This document shows positions 1-8,921 of a stretch of 37,542 bases of DNA, piece after piece (within the stretch, counting starts at the first letter, position 1; every line of letters starts with the position of its first letter). The stretch spans positions 1 through 37,542 of the forward strand of contig JADHZE010000017.1 of assembly GCA_026934365.1 (NCBI GenBank). Reading direction: 5' to 3'. The DNA is from Isoptericola sp. QY 916 (GTDB lineage Bacteria; Actinomycetota; Actinomycetes; Actinomycetales; Cellulomonadaceae). The notes beneath the pieces were generated by a model that made no database searches, was not told the DNA's origin, and saw only the letters and a program-made list of their open reading frames with translations. The translations under genes were made by a program, and so were the position numbers.

Positions 1-2
1 CC

Positions 3-398
3 GCGGAGCGCGAGCTCGCCGCGGGCGTCGCGCCCGACGACGACGCGACCGCCGCGCGCTGGGCGGCCGCGTCGATGGAGCTCGGCGCCGTCGTGTGCAC
101 CGCGCGGGCGCCGCGCTGCGGGGCCTGTCCCGTCGCCGACCTGTGCGCCTGGCGCGCCGCCGGCCACCCGCCCGACGCGCACGCCCACCGCCGTCGCACC
201 CAGGCCTGGCACGGCACCGACCGCCAGGTGCGCGGCCGCGTCATGGCCGCGCTGCGCGCCGCCGTCGAGCCCGTGCCCCGCTCCCTGCTCGCCGACTCCG
301 GCCCCGACCAGGGCCAGGTCGACCGCTGTCTCGGCGGACTGGTCGAGGACGGGCTCGTCGAGCAGGACGACGCCGGCCGCTACCACCTGCCCGCCTAG
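3..398 (+). CDS. mutY: A/G-specific adenine glycosylase MutY, C-terminal part
   Basis: Base-excision repair glycosylase that removes adenine mispaired with 8-oxoguanine. Only the 3' end is present; the frame is open to the left window edge. It carries the [4Fe-4S] cluster motif C-X6-C-X2-C-X5-C (VVC...RCGAC...LC), preceded by the typical MELGA stretch. The tail after the cluster is short (about 85 residues) and ends HLPA, as in actinobacterial MutY proteins with a reduced C-terminal domain. The cysteine spacing also fits other HhH-GPD glycosylases such as Nth, but the MELGAVVC context favours MutY. The gene converges on the acetyltransferase that follows. Confidence 0.9.
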   Translation, partial: AERELAAGVAPDDDATAARWAAASMELGAVVCTARAPRCGACPVADLCAWRAAGHPPDAHAHRRRTQAWHGTDRQVRGRVMAALRAAVEPVPRSLLADSGPDQGQVDRCLGGLVEDGLVEQDDAGRYHLPA

Positions 399-399
399 T

Positions 400-412
400 C
401 CCACGTCGTGGG
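400..412. terminator. Weak bidirectional hairpin between convergent genes
   Basis: CCCAC-GTC-GTGGG lies in the 18-bp gap between the mutY stop and the end of the minus-strand acetyltransferase. The 5-bp stem has no T-run, so it is at best a weak shared terminator. Confidence 0.3.
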
Positions 413-416
413 CGGG

Positions 417-962
417 TCAGAGCTCGAGCAGCATCCGCGTGTTGCCGAGCGTGTTGGGCTTCACGCGCGCCAGGTCCAGGAACTCGGCGACGCCGTCGTC
501 GTGGGAGCGCAGCAGCTCGGCGTACACCTCGGCGTCGACGGGCGTGCCGTCGATCTCACGGAACCCGTGCGTGCGGAAGAAGCCCACCTCGAACGTCAGG
601 CAGAACACCCGGCGCAGCCCGAGGCGGCGCGCCCGGTCGACGAGGCCCTCGACGAGGGCGTGCCCGACGCCGCGGCCGCGCCACGCCGGATCGGCGGCGA
701 GGGTGCGCACCTCCGCGAGGTCGTCCCACATGACGTGCAGCGCGCCGCACCCCACGACGCCCCCGTCGACGTCGGCGGCCACGAGGAACTCCTGCACGGC
801 CTCGTAGTAGCCGACCATCTCCTTGGCCAGGAGGATGCGGCGCTCGGCGTACGGCTCCACGAGGCGGCGCACGGCACGCATGTCGGCCGGCATCGCAGAA
901 CGGACGGCGAACGACGCGCCGTGGTCCTGGGGCCGGCGGTCCGCGGGCGGTTCCGGAAGCAC
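417..962 (-). CDS. GNAT acetyltransferase, ArgA-like amino-acid N-acetyltransferase
   Basis: 181-residue acetyltransferase resembling the short single-domain N-acetylglutamate synthases of actinobacteria (Rv2747/ArgA type), which acetylate glutamate with acetyl-CoA as the first step of arginine synthesis. The acetyl-CoA pyrophosphate loop RGRGVG is at residues 95-100, preceded by an EVRTLAADPAW strand. The C-terminal FFRTHGFREI block and the full-family ending (LARVKPNTLGNTRMLLEL) also fit. The GTG start at 962 is chosen because a TAGAGT -10 hexamer sits exactly six bases upstream, which suggests a leaderless mRNA; no Shine-Dalgarno is visible. A Met at residue 24 is the alternative start. 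Substrate is inferred from family resemblance; another amino-acid acetyltransferase activity cannot be excluded. Confidence 0.8.
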   Translation of the reverse strand: MLPEPPADRRPQDHGASFAVRSAMPADMRAVRRLVEPYAERRILLAKEMVGYYEAVQEFLVAADVDGGVVGCGALHVMWDDLAEVRTLAADPAWRGRGVGHALVEGLVDRARRLGLRRVFCLTFEVGFFRTHGFREIDGTPVDAEVYAELLRSHDDGVAEFLDLARVKPNTLGNTRMLLEL

Positions 963-968
963 GCCGTC

Positions 969-974
969 ACTCTA
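969..974 (-). promoter_or_regulatory. -10 hexamer TAGAGT for leaderless acetyltransferase
   Basis: Minus-strand TAGAGT followed by six bases (GACGGC) and then the GTG start at 962. This TANNNT-N6-start arrangement recurs through the window and is typical of actinobacterial leaderless transcripts. Confidence 0.55.
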
Positions 975-1019
975 CGAGCGTGATCCCCGTGCGGCGCGCG
1001 CGTCCCGGTGCACGGACGT

Positions 1020-1973
1020 TCACGGTTCCTCCACGAGAGCGGCGGCCGTGACCTCGTCGATCACGAGGTCGGTCACGACGCCGGCCGCGAGCGCCGCCCG
1101 CAAGGGCGCCACCTTGTTGTCGCCCGCGACGGCGCACAGCCGCCGCGGGATGCGTCGCAGCTCGGCGGGCGCGGGCCCGGTGGCGCGGGCGTTGAGGGAG
1201 ATGTCGCGGTAGGTGCCGTCGGCGCGCACGAAGACGGTGCAGACGTCGCCCACGACCCCCTCGGCGTCCAGCACGGCCACGTCGTCGGGATCCAGGTACC
1301 CGGCGGAGTACACGTGCGAGGGCACGCCCCCGGTGAGGGCCCCCACGGAGAACAGCGCGATGTCGGCGCGGCCCTGGACGTCGAGCACGCGGCGCACCGA
1401 CCGCTCCCGCCACATCGCGGCCTTGGTGTCGGCGAAGTCGAAGAACGCCGGCACGGGAAAGTAGTGGACGGACGCGTCGAAGGCCGTGCCGAACCCCGAG
1501 ATCAGGTCGCCCGCGTAGCTCATCCCCGAGGTGCGGGTGTTGGCGGCGCCGTTGAGCTGCACGACGGCGGACCCGCGGGTCGGCTTGTGGGGCAGGTGCT
1601 CCGTGATCGCGGCGAGGGTGGTGCCCCACGCCACACCGAGCACCATGTCGGAGTCGAACCAGCGCGCCAGGAGCCGCGCGGTGGTGATGGACACCTGCTG
1701 CAGGCGGTCGTCGTCGGTGGCGGAGTCCGAGACGGGCACCACGTACGCGTCGATGCCGTGCCGCTCGGCGATCTCCTGGCCGAGTCCGGGCGCGCGCGAC
1801 GGGCCGGGTCGCAGCGTGATCTCGACGACGCCCGTGTCCCGCGCGCGCTTGATCAGCCGGGAGACGGTGGAGCGGGACGTGCGCAGGTGCCGCGCGATCG
1901 TCTCCATCTTCATGTCCTGGAGGTAGTACATCGTCGCGGCCATGACCACGTCGCGTTCCCGGTAGCTCGCCAT
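1020..1973 (-). CDS. SorC/DeoR-family sugar-binding transcriptional regulator
   Basis: 317-residue regulator with an N-terminal helix-turn-helix (about residues 22-45, METIARHLRTSRSTVSRLIKRA) and a C-terminal sugar-phosphate-binding domain of the SorC/CggR class (LGVAWGTTLAAI, GDLISGFGTAFDA, DNKVAPLRAAL). Such proteins sense phosphorylated sugars or polyols. It is divergent from glpD-glpF-glpK, so it is probably the glycerol regulator, responding to glycerol 3-phosphate or a related phosphate (inferred). The ATG at 1973 is chosen over a GTG at 2006 because the palindrome at 1992-2005 would otherwise fall inside the coding sequence. GGAGG stands only one base before this ATG, too close for a normal ribosome site, so the start is probable rather than certain. 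It converges on nothing and is followed on the same strand by the acetyltransferase. Confidence 0.85.
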   Translation of the reverse strand: MASYRERDVVMAATMYYLQDMKMETIARHLRTSRSTVSRLIKRARDTGVVEITLRPGPSRAPGLGQEIAERHGIDAYVVPVSDSATDDDRLQQVSITTARLLARWFDSDMVLGVAWGTTLAAITEHLPHKPTRGSAVVQLNGAANTRTSGMSYAGDLISGFGTAFDASVHYFPVPAFFDFADTKAAMWRERSVRRVLDVQGRADIALFSVGALTGGVPSHVYSAGYLDPDDVAVLDAEGVVGDVCTVFVRADGTYRDISLNARATGPAPAELRRIPRRLCAVAGDNKVAPLRAALAAGVVTDLVIDEVTAAALVEEP

Positions 1974-1991
1974 ACCTCCATGATGCCCTTT

Positions 1992-2005
1992 TGCACGTTT
2001 GTGCA
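1992..2005. promoter_or_regulatory. Palindromic operator TGCAC-N4-GTGCA between regulator and glpD
   Basis: Perfect 5-bp inverted repeat with a 4-bp spacer (TGCAC GTTT GTGCA), in a locally T-rich stretch of the 98-bp divergent intergenic region. The position between the SorC-type regulator and glpD makes it the likely binding site for that regulator, controlling both directions. No second clear copy lies upstream of glpF or glpK. Confidence 0.6.
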
Positions 2006-2071
2006 CCCAGGTTGCGCGGACGTGCTGGCGGTGCTGCTCTGGGAGCGTCGTCCCGATCGGAAGGAACCACG

Positions 2072-3817
2072 ATGGCCTCCACCCGGCTCACAGCCGAGTC
2101 ACGCACCCAGGCCCTCGCCGCGCTCAAGGGCTCGCAGACCCCCAGCGGCGAGCTCGACGTGCTCGTCGTCGGCGGCGGGGTCACCGGCGCCGGCATCGCG
2201 CTCGACGCCGCCACCCGCGGCCTGTCGACCGCGATCGTCGAGGCGCAGGACTGGGCGTCGGGCACGTCCAGCCGCAGCAGCAAGCTCGTGCACGGTGGGC
2301 TGCGCTACCTGCAGATGCTCGACTTCCACCTCGTCAAGGAGGCGCTCACCGAGCGCGACCTCCTGCTCAAGGACATCGCCCCGCACCTCGTCAAGCCCGT
2401 GCCCTTCCTGTACCCGCTGGAGCACCGGCTGTGGGAGCGCGCGTACGTGGGCGCCGGCATCGCGCTCTACGACACGCTCGCGTCCCTCGCCCCGGGGCGT
2501 CGGGCCATGCCGCTGCACCGGCACCTGTCGCGCCGCCGGATGTCCACGAAGTTCCCCGACCTCGCGCACGACGCCGCCATCGGCGCCGTGCAGTACTGGG
2601 ACGCGTCGGTCGACGACGCCCGGCTGGTGTCCACGCTCGTGCGCACCGCCGTCAGCTACGGTGCGCACGCGGCGTCCCGCACCCAGGTCGTGGCGCTCAC
2701 CAAGGGCGCCACCGGCGCGGTGAACGGCGCCGTCCTCACGGACCTCGAGAGCGGCGAGGAGATCACGGTCCGCGCCCGGCACGTCATCAACGCCACCGGC
2801 GTGTGGACGGAGGACACCGAGGCGCTCGCCGGCGACACCGGCGGCCTGCGGGTGCTGGCCTCCAAGGGCGTGCACATCGTCGTCCCGCGCGAGCGGATCA
2901 AGGGCACCGTCGGCCTGATCCTGCAGACCGAGAAGTCGGTGCTGTTCGTCATCCCGTGGTCGCGCTACTGGGTGGTCGGCACGACGGACACCCCGTGGAA
3001 CCAGGACCCGACCCACCCGGTCGCCACCGCGCAGGACATCGACTACATCCTCGACCACGCGAACGCGGTGCTGGCCCACCCCCTGTCCCGCGACGACATC
3101 ATCGGCACCTACGCCGGCCTGCGCCCGCTGCTGCAGCCCGGCACCAAGGAGGGCACCAGCTCCGCCAAGGTGTCGCGCGAGCACACCGTCGCCAGCCCGG
3201 TGCCCGGACTCACCGTCATCGCCGGCGGCAAGCTCACGACCTACCGCGTGATGGCGAAGGACGCCGTGGACTTCGCCATCGGCCAGCGCGCCGCCGCGCT
3301 TCCGTCGATCACGCACCAGATCCCGCTGCTGGGCGCCGTCGGCCTGCAGGCCACGCGTCGCCTCGCCCGCACCTGGGCGGCGAAGTACGGGTGGAAGCCG
3401 CAGATGGTCGACCACCTGCTGCACCGCTACGGCTCGTCGCTGCGCCAGCTCGTCGACCTGTGCGAGCAAGACCCGTCGATGGCCCGTCCGCTCGAGCACG
3501 CCCCCGCGTACCTGCGCGCCGAGATCCACTTCGGCGTCAGCCACGAGGGCGCGCTGCACCTCGAGGACCTGCTGCTGCACCGCACCCGCCTCGTCTACGA
3601 GGTCCTGGACCGCGGCCTGGCAGCGCTGCCCGAGATCGCCGACATCGCGGCACCCCTGCTCGGCTGGGACGACGCGACCAAGCAGGCCGAGATCGACGCC
3701 TACACCGCCCGCGCCCAGGCCGAGGACGCGGCGGAGCACGAGCCCGACGACGCCACCGCGGAGGCCGTACGCCTCCGCGCCACCGACGTCGCCGCCATGC
3801 AGCCCCTGCGGGGCTGA
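2072..3817 (+). CDS. glpD: Glycerol-3-phosphate dehydrogenase (FAD, quinone-linked)
   Basis: 581-residue membrane-associated flavoenzyme that oxidises glycerol 3-phosphate to dihydroxyacetone phosphate and passes electrons to the quinone pool. The FAD-binding Rossmann motif VVGGGVTGAGIALDAATRG is near residues 32-50. The SRSSKLVHGGLRYL block and the GTTDTPW and GGKLTTYR motifs typical of GlpD follow, with the C-terminal DAO_C helical domain at about 400-540. Length matches actinobacterial GlpD. The start ATG is preceded by AAGGAA at about 6 bases spacing. It is the first gene of the glpD-glpF-glpK module and lies behind the putative SorC operator. Confidence 0.96.
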   Translation: MASTRLTAESRTQALAALKGSQTPSGELDVLVVGGGVTGAGIALDAATRGLSTAIVEAQDWASGTSSRSSKLVHGGLRYLQMLDFHLVKEALTERDLLLKDIAPHLVKPVPFLYPLEHRLWERAYVGAGIALYDTLASLAPGRRAMPLHRHLSRRRMSTKFPDLAHDAAIGAVQYWDASVDDARLVSTLVRTAVSYGAHAASRTQVVALTKGATGAVNGAVLTDLESGEEITVRARHVINATGVWTEDTEALAGDTGGLRVLASKGVHIVVPRERIKGTVGLILQTEKSVLFVIPWSRYWVVGTTDTPWNQDPTHPVATAQDIDYILDHANAVLAHPLSRDDIIGTYAGLRPLLQPGTKEGTSSAKVSREHTVASPVPGLTVIAGGKLTTYRVMAKDAVDFAIGQRAAALPSITHQIPLLGAVGLQATRRLARTWAAKYGWKPQMVDHLLHRYGSSLRQLVDLCEQDPSMARPLEHAPAYLRAEIHFGVSHEGALHLEDLLLHRTRLVYEVLDRGLAALPEIADIAAPLLGWDDATKQAEIDAYTARAQAEDAAEHEPDDATAEAVRLRATDVAAMQPLRG

Positions 3818-3824
3818 CCCGACC

Positions 3825-3844
3825 CCGGCCGGACGTCCGGCCGG
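3825..3844 (+). terminator. Perfect 20-bp palindrome after glpD
   Basis: A 10-bp arm (CCGGCCGGAC) is followed directly by its reverse complement. It lies 8 bases after the glpD stop in the glpD-glpF gap. It could act as a partial terminator or 3' mRNA stabiliser within the operon; there is no T-run. Confidence 0.4.
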
Positions 3845-3926
3845 TCTCCCGCAGGGCTCCGCCCGACGCGGGCTCTCTCCGACCCGGAGAGGACAACGTG
3901 GTCCCTCAAGAGAAAGAGATCCGACG

Positions 3927-4688
3927 ATGGACTCATTGATCATGCAGGCGTTCTGGTCCGAGATCCTCGGGACCGCGACGCTGATCCTGCTCGGTGCCGG
4001 AGTGGTCGCCAACGTCATCCTGCCCAGGACCAAGGGCTTTGACGGCGGCTGGCTGCTCATCAACTTCGGGTGGGGCCTCGCGGTCTTCGCGGGTGTCTTC
4101 ACCGCGTACAAGTCGGGCGCGCACCTCAACCCGGCCGTGACGATCGGGCTCTACGCCGCGCAGTCGCCGTTCGCGACGCTCACCGGGCCGGAGGGGCGGG
4201 TCACCGCCACGATCGAGCCGACCGTGGGCAACATGTTCATCTACTTCGCGGCGGAGATGATCGGCGCCATCATCGGCGCGGTGCTGGCCTACATCGTGTA
4301 CAAGAAGCACTTCGACCAGGAGGCGCCCGGCGCCACCAAGCTCGCGGTGTTCTCGACCGGGCCGGAGCTGCGCTCCTACGGCTGGAACTTCATCACCGAG
4401 GTCATCGCGACCTTCGTGCTCGTGTTCTTCGTCGTCATCTCGGGCAAGACGCCGTCCGGGCTCGGGCCGCTCGCCGTCGCGCTCATCGTGGTCGGCATCG
4501 GCGCCAGCCTCGGTGGCCCGACCGGGTACGCCATCAACCCCGCCCGAGACCTCGGGCCCCGCATCGCGCACGCGCTCCTGCCCATCAAGGGCAAGGGGTC
4601 CAGCGACTGGGCGTACTCCTGGGTGCCCGTCGCCGGCCCGCTCGTGGGCGGCGTGCTCGCCGGCCTCCTCGGTTCCGTCTACTCCTGA
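3927..4688 (+). CDS. glpF: Glycerol uptake facilitator (aquaglyceroporin)
   Basis: 253-residue MIP-family channel that lets glycerol cross the cytoplasmic membrane. Six membrane segments can be traced. The two pore motifs are NPA at residues 68-70 (HLNPAVT) and NPA at 204-206 followed by Arg207-Asp208. The Asp after NPAR is the signature that separates glycerol facilitators from water-selective AqpZ. The start is the ATG preceded by the purine-rich AGAAAGAG; a second ATG lies five codons downstream. It sits between glpD and glpK, the usual arrangement for glycerol uptake followed by trapping. Confidence 0.95.
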   Translation: MDSLIMQAFWSEILGTATLILLGAGVVANVILPRTKGFDGGWLLINFGWGLAVFAGVFTAYKSGAHLNPAVTIGLYAAQSPFATLTGPEGRVTATIEPTVGNMFIYFAAEMIGAIIGAVLAYIVYKKHFDQEAPGATKLAVFSTGPELRSYGWNFITEVIATFVLVFFVVISGKTPSGLGPLAVALIVVGIGASLGGPTGYAINPARDLGPRIAHALLPIKGKGSSDWAYSWVPVAGPLVGGVLAGLLGSVYS

Positions 4689-4696
4689 TCCACCCC

Positions 4697-4724
4697 GCCG
4701 GCCGGGCCCCACGGCCCGGCCGGC
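4697..4724 (+). terminator. 12-bp GC hairpin between glpF and glpK
   Basis: A perfect 12-bp stem (GCCGGCCGGGCC with its complement) and a CCAC loop lie 8 bases after the glpF stop and 38 bases before glpK. It is strong enough to terminate or attenuate read-through, or to protect the glpF 3' end. It may set the ratio of transporter to kinase. Confidence 0.55.
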
Positions 4725-4762
4725 ACCCCGCACCACCCACACCGACGTGAAGGGCAACCCCC

Positions 4763-6277
<1,515 letters not shown>

Positions 6278-6291
6278 TCGCACTTGAGCCC

Positions 6292-6394
6292 GCGGCGGGG
6301 AGGAACGTCGTGCGGGCGGTCGCGTTCACGGGCGCCAGGGCGCCCTCCACTTCGGGACGTCTACGACCGCCCGCACGACGTTCCCCCCCGCCGC
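6292..6394. repeat. 103-bp element: 31-bp inverted repeat around a 41-bp core
   Basis: The arms at 6292-6322 and 6364-6394 are complementary at 30 of 31 positions (one A/C mismatch at 6301). The 41-bp core holds a second small inverted repeat (GGGCGCC at 6330-6336 with GGCGCCC at 6339-6345). It starts 15 bases after the glpK stop. No target-site duplication is evident and no protein is convincingly encoded. It may be a very long terminator hairpin, a mobile MITE-like element, or an RNA-processing signal. The remaining gene-free stretch up to 6580 contains only a likely promoter. Confidence 0.75.
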
Positions 6395-6531
6395 TCTGCG
6401 TTCGGACTACGGCGCGTGGTGGGTTCTCTGGTGCTGTGACCCGCGCGTGGACTGCCGGAGCGCCCAAGGCGGGCATGGTCAGCGGCGGATCCCGATCCGG
6501 CGGGCGACGCGCGAGCATCCGGCGATGCGCC

Positions 6532-6537
6532 TAGCGT
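6532..6537 (+). promoter_or_regulatory. Possible -10 TAGCGT upstream of the FMN-binding protein
   Basis: TAGCGT matches TANNNT, 43 bases before the ATG at 6581, and is preceded by a small GCATC-CGGC-GATGC hairpin. No convincing -35 is seen. This is the only regulatory-looking signal between the inverted repeat and the next gene. Confidence 0.35.
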
Positions 6538-6580
6538 CGCGGGGTGCCCACCGACCAAGCGGGCCGCGAGAGGAGACGCC

Positions 6581-7087
6581 ATGAGTGAGACGCCCGCCCA
6601 GGACCGCCCTAGCTCGGGGGAGATCGAGAAGGTTCGCGAGCTGATCAAGGACGAGACGATCGCCATGGTCACGACCGTGACATCCGACGGCAGCCTGGTC
6701 AGCCGGCCCATGGGCGTCCAGGCGGTCGACTTCGACGGGGACCTGTGGTTCTTCGCGGCCGCCGACTCCTCGCTCGCCGCCGACGCCCGGCAGGAGCCCG
6801 CGGCGAACGCCGCCTTCTCGGGCTCGTCGTCCTGGGTGTCGGTGGCCGGACAGGTCACGCTAGTGCGCGACCGCGACAAGCTCCGCGATCTGTGGAACGC
6901 CGTCGCCGACGCATGGTTCCCCGACGGTCCCGACGACCCGAACGTGGCCCTGGTCCGGCTGCGCGCGACGAGCGCCGAGTACTGGGACTCGCCCGGAGGC
7001 CGCGTGGCGACGCTCTTCCGCCTCGTGGCCACGAAGATCACCGGCAAGCCGTACGAGGGTGGCCAGAACGAGACCGTCCAGCTCTGA
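6581..7087 (+). CDS. Pyridoxamine 5'-phosphate oxidase-like / general stress protein 26 family
   Basis: 168-residue protein of the FMN-binding split-barrel superfamily, nearest to the stress protein 26-like group. The N-terminal half has the typical strand pattern ETIAMVTTVTSDGSLVSRPMGVQ and DGDLWFFAAADSS. The middle has FSGSSSWVSVAGQVTLVRDRDKLRDLWN, and the FPDGPDDPNVALVRLRATSAEYWDSP block is characteristic of this subgroup. These proteins bind FMN or another flavin/deazaflavin cofactor; physiological substrates are mostly unknown. GAGAGGAGA gives a strong ribosome-binding site 7-8 bases before the ATG. It appears monocistronic. Confidence 0.85.
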   Translation: MSETPAQDRPSSGEIEKVRELIKDETIAMVTTVTSDGSLVSRPMGVQAVDFDGDLWFFAAADSSLAADARQEPAANAAFSGSSSWVSVAGQVTLVRDRDKLRDLWNAVADAWFPDGPDDPNVALVRLRATSAEYWDSPGGRVATLFRLVATKITGKPYEGGQNETVQL

Positions 7088-7130
7088 AGGCCTCGGTGAC
7101 GGCGGCGGTGACGCCCCCAGGTGGCGCTCG

Positions 7131-7136
7131 TAGGCT
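7131..7136 (+). promoter_or_regulatory. -10 hexamer TAGGCT for leaderless S33 peptidase
   Basis: TAGGCT, then six bases (GACCCG), then the GTG start at 7143. There is no Shine-Dalgarno, which fits leaderless initiation. Confidence 0.6.
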
Positions 7137-7142
7137 GACCCG

Positions 7143-8450
7143 GTGACCGTCACCAGCACCCGCACCTACACGATCCCCGGCGTCCATGTCACCGACCGCA
7201 CCCTCACGGTGCCGCTGGACTGGTCGCACCCCGACGACGGGCGCACGATCTCCCTCTTCGTCCGCGAGCTCGTGGACCCCACGAGGCGCACCGACGACCT
7301 GCCGCTGCTCGTCTTCCTCCAGGGCGGCCCGGGCGGCAAGGGCCCGCGCCCGACCGGTCCCGACGGCTGGGTGGGCGAGGCCCTGAAGCGGTTCCGCGTG
7401 GTGCTGCTCGACCAGCGCGGCACCGGTCGCTCGACGGCGGTGCGGGCCGCCGCGCTCACCGCGCTCGGCTCTGCCGACGCCCAGGCCGAGCACCTGACTC
7501 ACCACCGCGCCGACTCGATCGTCGCCGACGCCGAGCACGTGCGGAAGTCCGTCTACGGCGGCCGACGCTGGTCGACGCTGGGGCAGTCGTACGGCGGGTT
7601 CCTCACGCTCACGTACCTGTCCCAGGCACCGGACGGCGTGGCCGCGTCGTACGTCACCGGCGGCCTCGCCGGGCTCACCGCGAGCGCCGAGGACGTCTAC
7701 CGGCGCACCCAGCCGCGCGTGGTCGCCAAGAACGCGCTCTACCGCGAGCGGTACCCCGACGACGTCGACCGCGTGGCGCGCATCGCCGACCGGCTCGCCG
7801 TCGGCGACGTGCGCCTGCCCGGCGGGGACCCGCTCACCGTCGAGCGGTTCCAGACCCTCGGCATGGCGTTCGGCATGGGGCCGGGCTTCGAGCGCGTGCA
7901 CTGGATCGTCGACGAGGCCTTCGACGAGGGCGCGCCCGACGAGCTGACCGACACGTTCCTCGCCGAGGTCGAGGCCGCCACCGGCTTCGCCACCAACCCG
8001 ATGTACGCCGTCCTGCACGAGTCGATCTACGCGCAGTCCGGCACCGGCGCCACGGCATGGGCGGCGCAGCGGGTGCGCGACGACGACGCGTCGTTCGGGG
8101 CCGACGCCCGGCCGTTGCTGTTCACGGGCGAGATGATCTACCCCTGGATGTTCGAGCAGGTCTCGGCGCTGCGCCCGTTCCGCCCGGCCGCCGAGGCGCT
8201 GGCGGCGCGCACCGACTGGACCGACCTGTACGACCTCGGCGTCCTCGCCCGCAACGGGGCGCCGCTCGAGGCCGCCGTCTACCACGACGACATGTTCGTG
8301 GACGCCGGGCTCTCCCTGGAGACGGCGGCCCAGGTCGGGAACGCTCGCGCCTGGGTGACCAACGAGTTCGAGCACGACGGCCTGCGCCTGGGCGACGTCT
8401 TCCCCCGGCTCCTCGCCCGCATGGACGCCCGCGGGGGCGCACGGTCGTGA
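7143..8450 (+). CDS. Alpha/beta-fold hydrolase, prolyl iminopeptidase-like (S33)
   Basis: 435-residue peptidase-type hydrolase of the tripeptidyl/prolyl aminopeptidase group, expected to release N-terminal residues such as proline from short peptides in the cytoplasm. The oxyanion segment GGPGG is at residues 61-65, DQRGTGRS at 90-97, and the nucleophile elbow GQSYGG has Ser149. The C-terminal region with YHDDMFVD and NARAWVTNEFEHDGLR supplies the cap and presumably the catalytic Asp and His. No signal peptide is seen. The GTG start is set by the TAGGCT box six bases upstream. Its stop overlaps the next gene by GTGA, so the two are co-translated. Confidence 0.88.
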   Translation: MTVTSTRTYTIPGVHVTDRTLTVPLDWSHPDDGRTISLFVRELVDPTRRTDDLPLLVFLQGGPGGKGPRPTGPDGWVGEALKRFRVVLLDQRGTGRSTAVRAAALTALGSADAQAEHLTHHRADSIVADAEHVRKSVYGGRRWSTLGQSYGGFLTLTYLSQAPDGVAASYVTGGLAGLTASAEDVYRRTQPRVVAKNALYRERYPDDVDRVARIADRLAVGDVRLPGGDPLTVERFQTLGMAFGMGPGFERVHWIVDEAFDEGAPDELTDTFLAEVEAATGFATNPMYAVLHESIYAQSGTGATAWAAQRVRDDDASFGADARPLLFTGEMIYPWMFEQVSALRPFRPAAEALAARTDWTDLYDLGVLARNGAPLEAAVYHDDMFVDAGLSLETAAQVGNARAWVTNEFEHDGLRLGDVFPRLLARMDARGGARS

Positions 8451-8920
8451 GCAAAAGGAGCGGCGGCAGTCGGCCCGAGGACAATGTCCCGGACCTCCCC
8501 GCCGGTGCGCCCCGTTCGGGCTGGTACGCGTACGCGCCCCTGTCGGGCGCCGTGTTCGTGCCGAGGGCGGACGCCGGCCCGTGGCCCGACAGCCCGCTGC
8601 CGTCACCGCCGGCGTCGCCCGAGGACCTGGTGACCGTGCGGCTCATGAACGACTACGGGGCGGACTGGCCCCTGTGGCCGAAGCACGCGCTCGAGCTTCC
8701 CGCCGCCGTCGAGGAGTCCGTGGGCGAGGCCCTGGGCGCCAGACTGCGCGCGTGGGCGGCGACCTTCGACCGGCACTACCACTACCTGCACGGCTGGGAC
8801 GACCGTGGAGTGGCCGCGGCGCACCGGGCCGAAGGAGAGTCGCTCCGCGACGCGCTGGCCGCGGTCCTGCCCGAGCCGTGGCGCGTGGAACTCGACTACT
8901 GGGAGACGAACGGCGCGTGA
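8447..8920 (+). CDS. Hypothetical protein coupled to the S33 peptidase
   Basis: 157-residue acidic, tryptophan-rich protein with no family I can name. Its GTG start lies in the GTGA overlap with the peptidase stop. The N-terminal 50 residues are Pro/Gly-rich and probably flexible; the C-terminal two thirds (VRLMNDYGADWPLWPKHA, LRAWAATFDRHYHYLHGWDD, WRVELDYWETNG) look like a compact helical domain. The WPLW and HYHYLHGWD segments resemble small actinobacterial proteins of unknown function. No signal peptide or membrane segment. It ends one base before the convergent NTF2-like gene. Confidence 0.8.
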   Translation: MSKRSGGSRPEDNVPDLPAGAPRSGWYAYAPLSGAVFVPRADAGPWPDSPLPSPPASPEDLVTVRLMNDYGADWPLWPKHALELPAAVEESVGEALGARLRAWAATFDRHYHYLHGWDDRGVAAAHRAEGESLRDALAAVLPEPWRVELDYWETNGA

Positions 8921-8921
8921 C

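Noticed and set aside
2099..4129. Long open frame (676 codons) on the minus strand opposite glpD and glpF
   Set aside because: Arises from high third-position GC; protein has no recognisable domain, and the plus strand encodes clear GlpD and GlpF.
6310..6534. Small open frames across the 103-bp inverted repeat
   Set aside because: No ribosome site, no family resemblance, and the DNA is explained by complementary arms.
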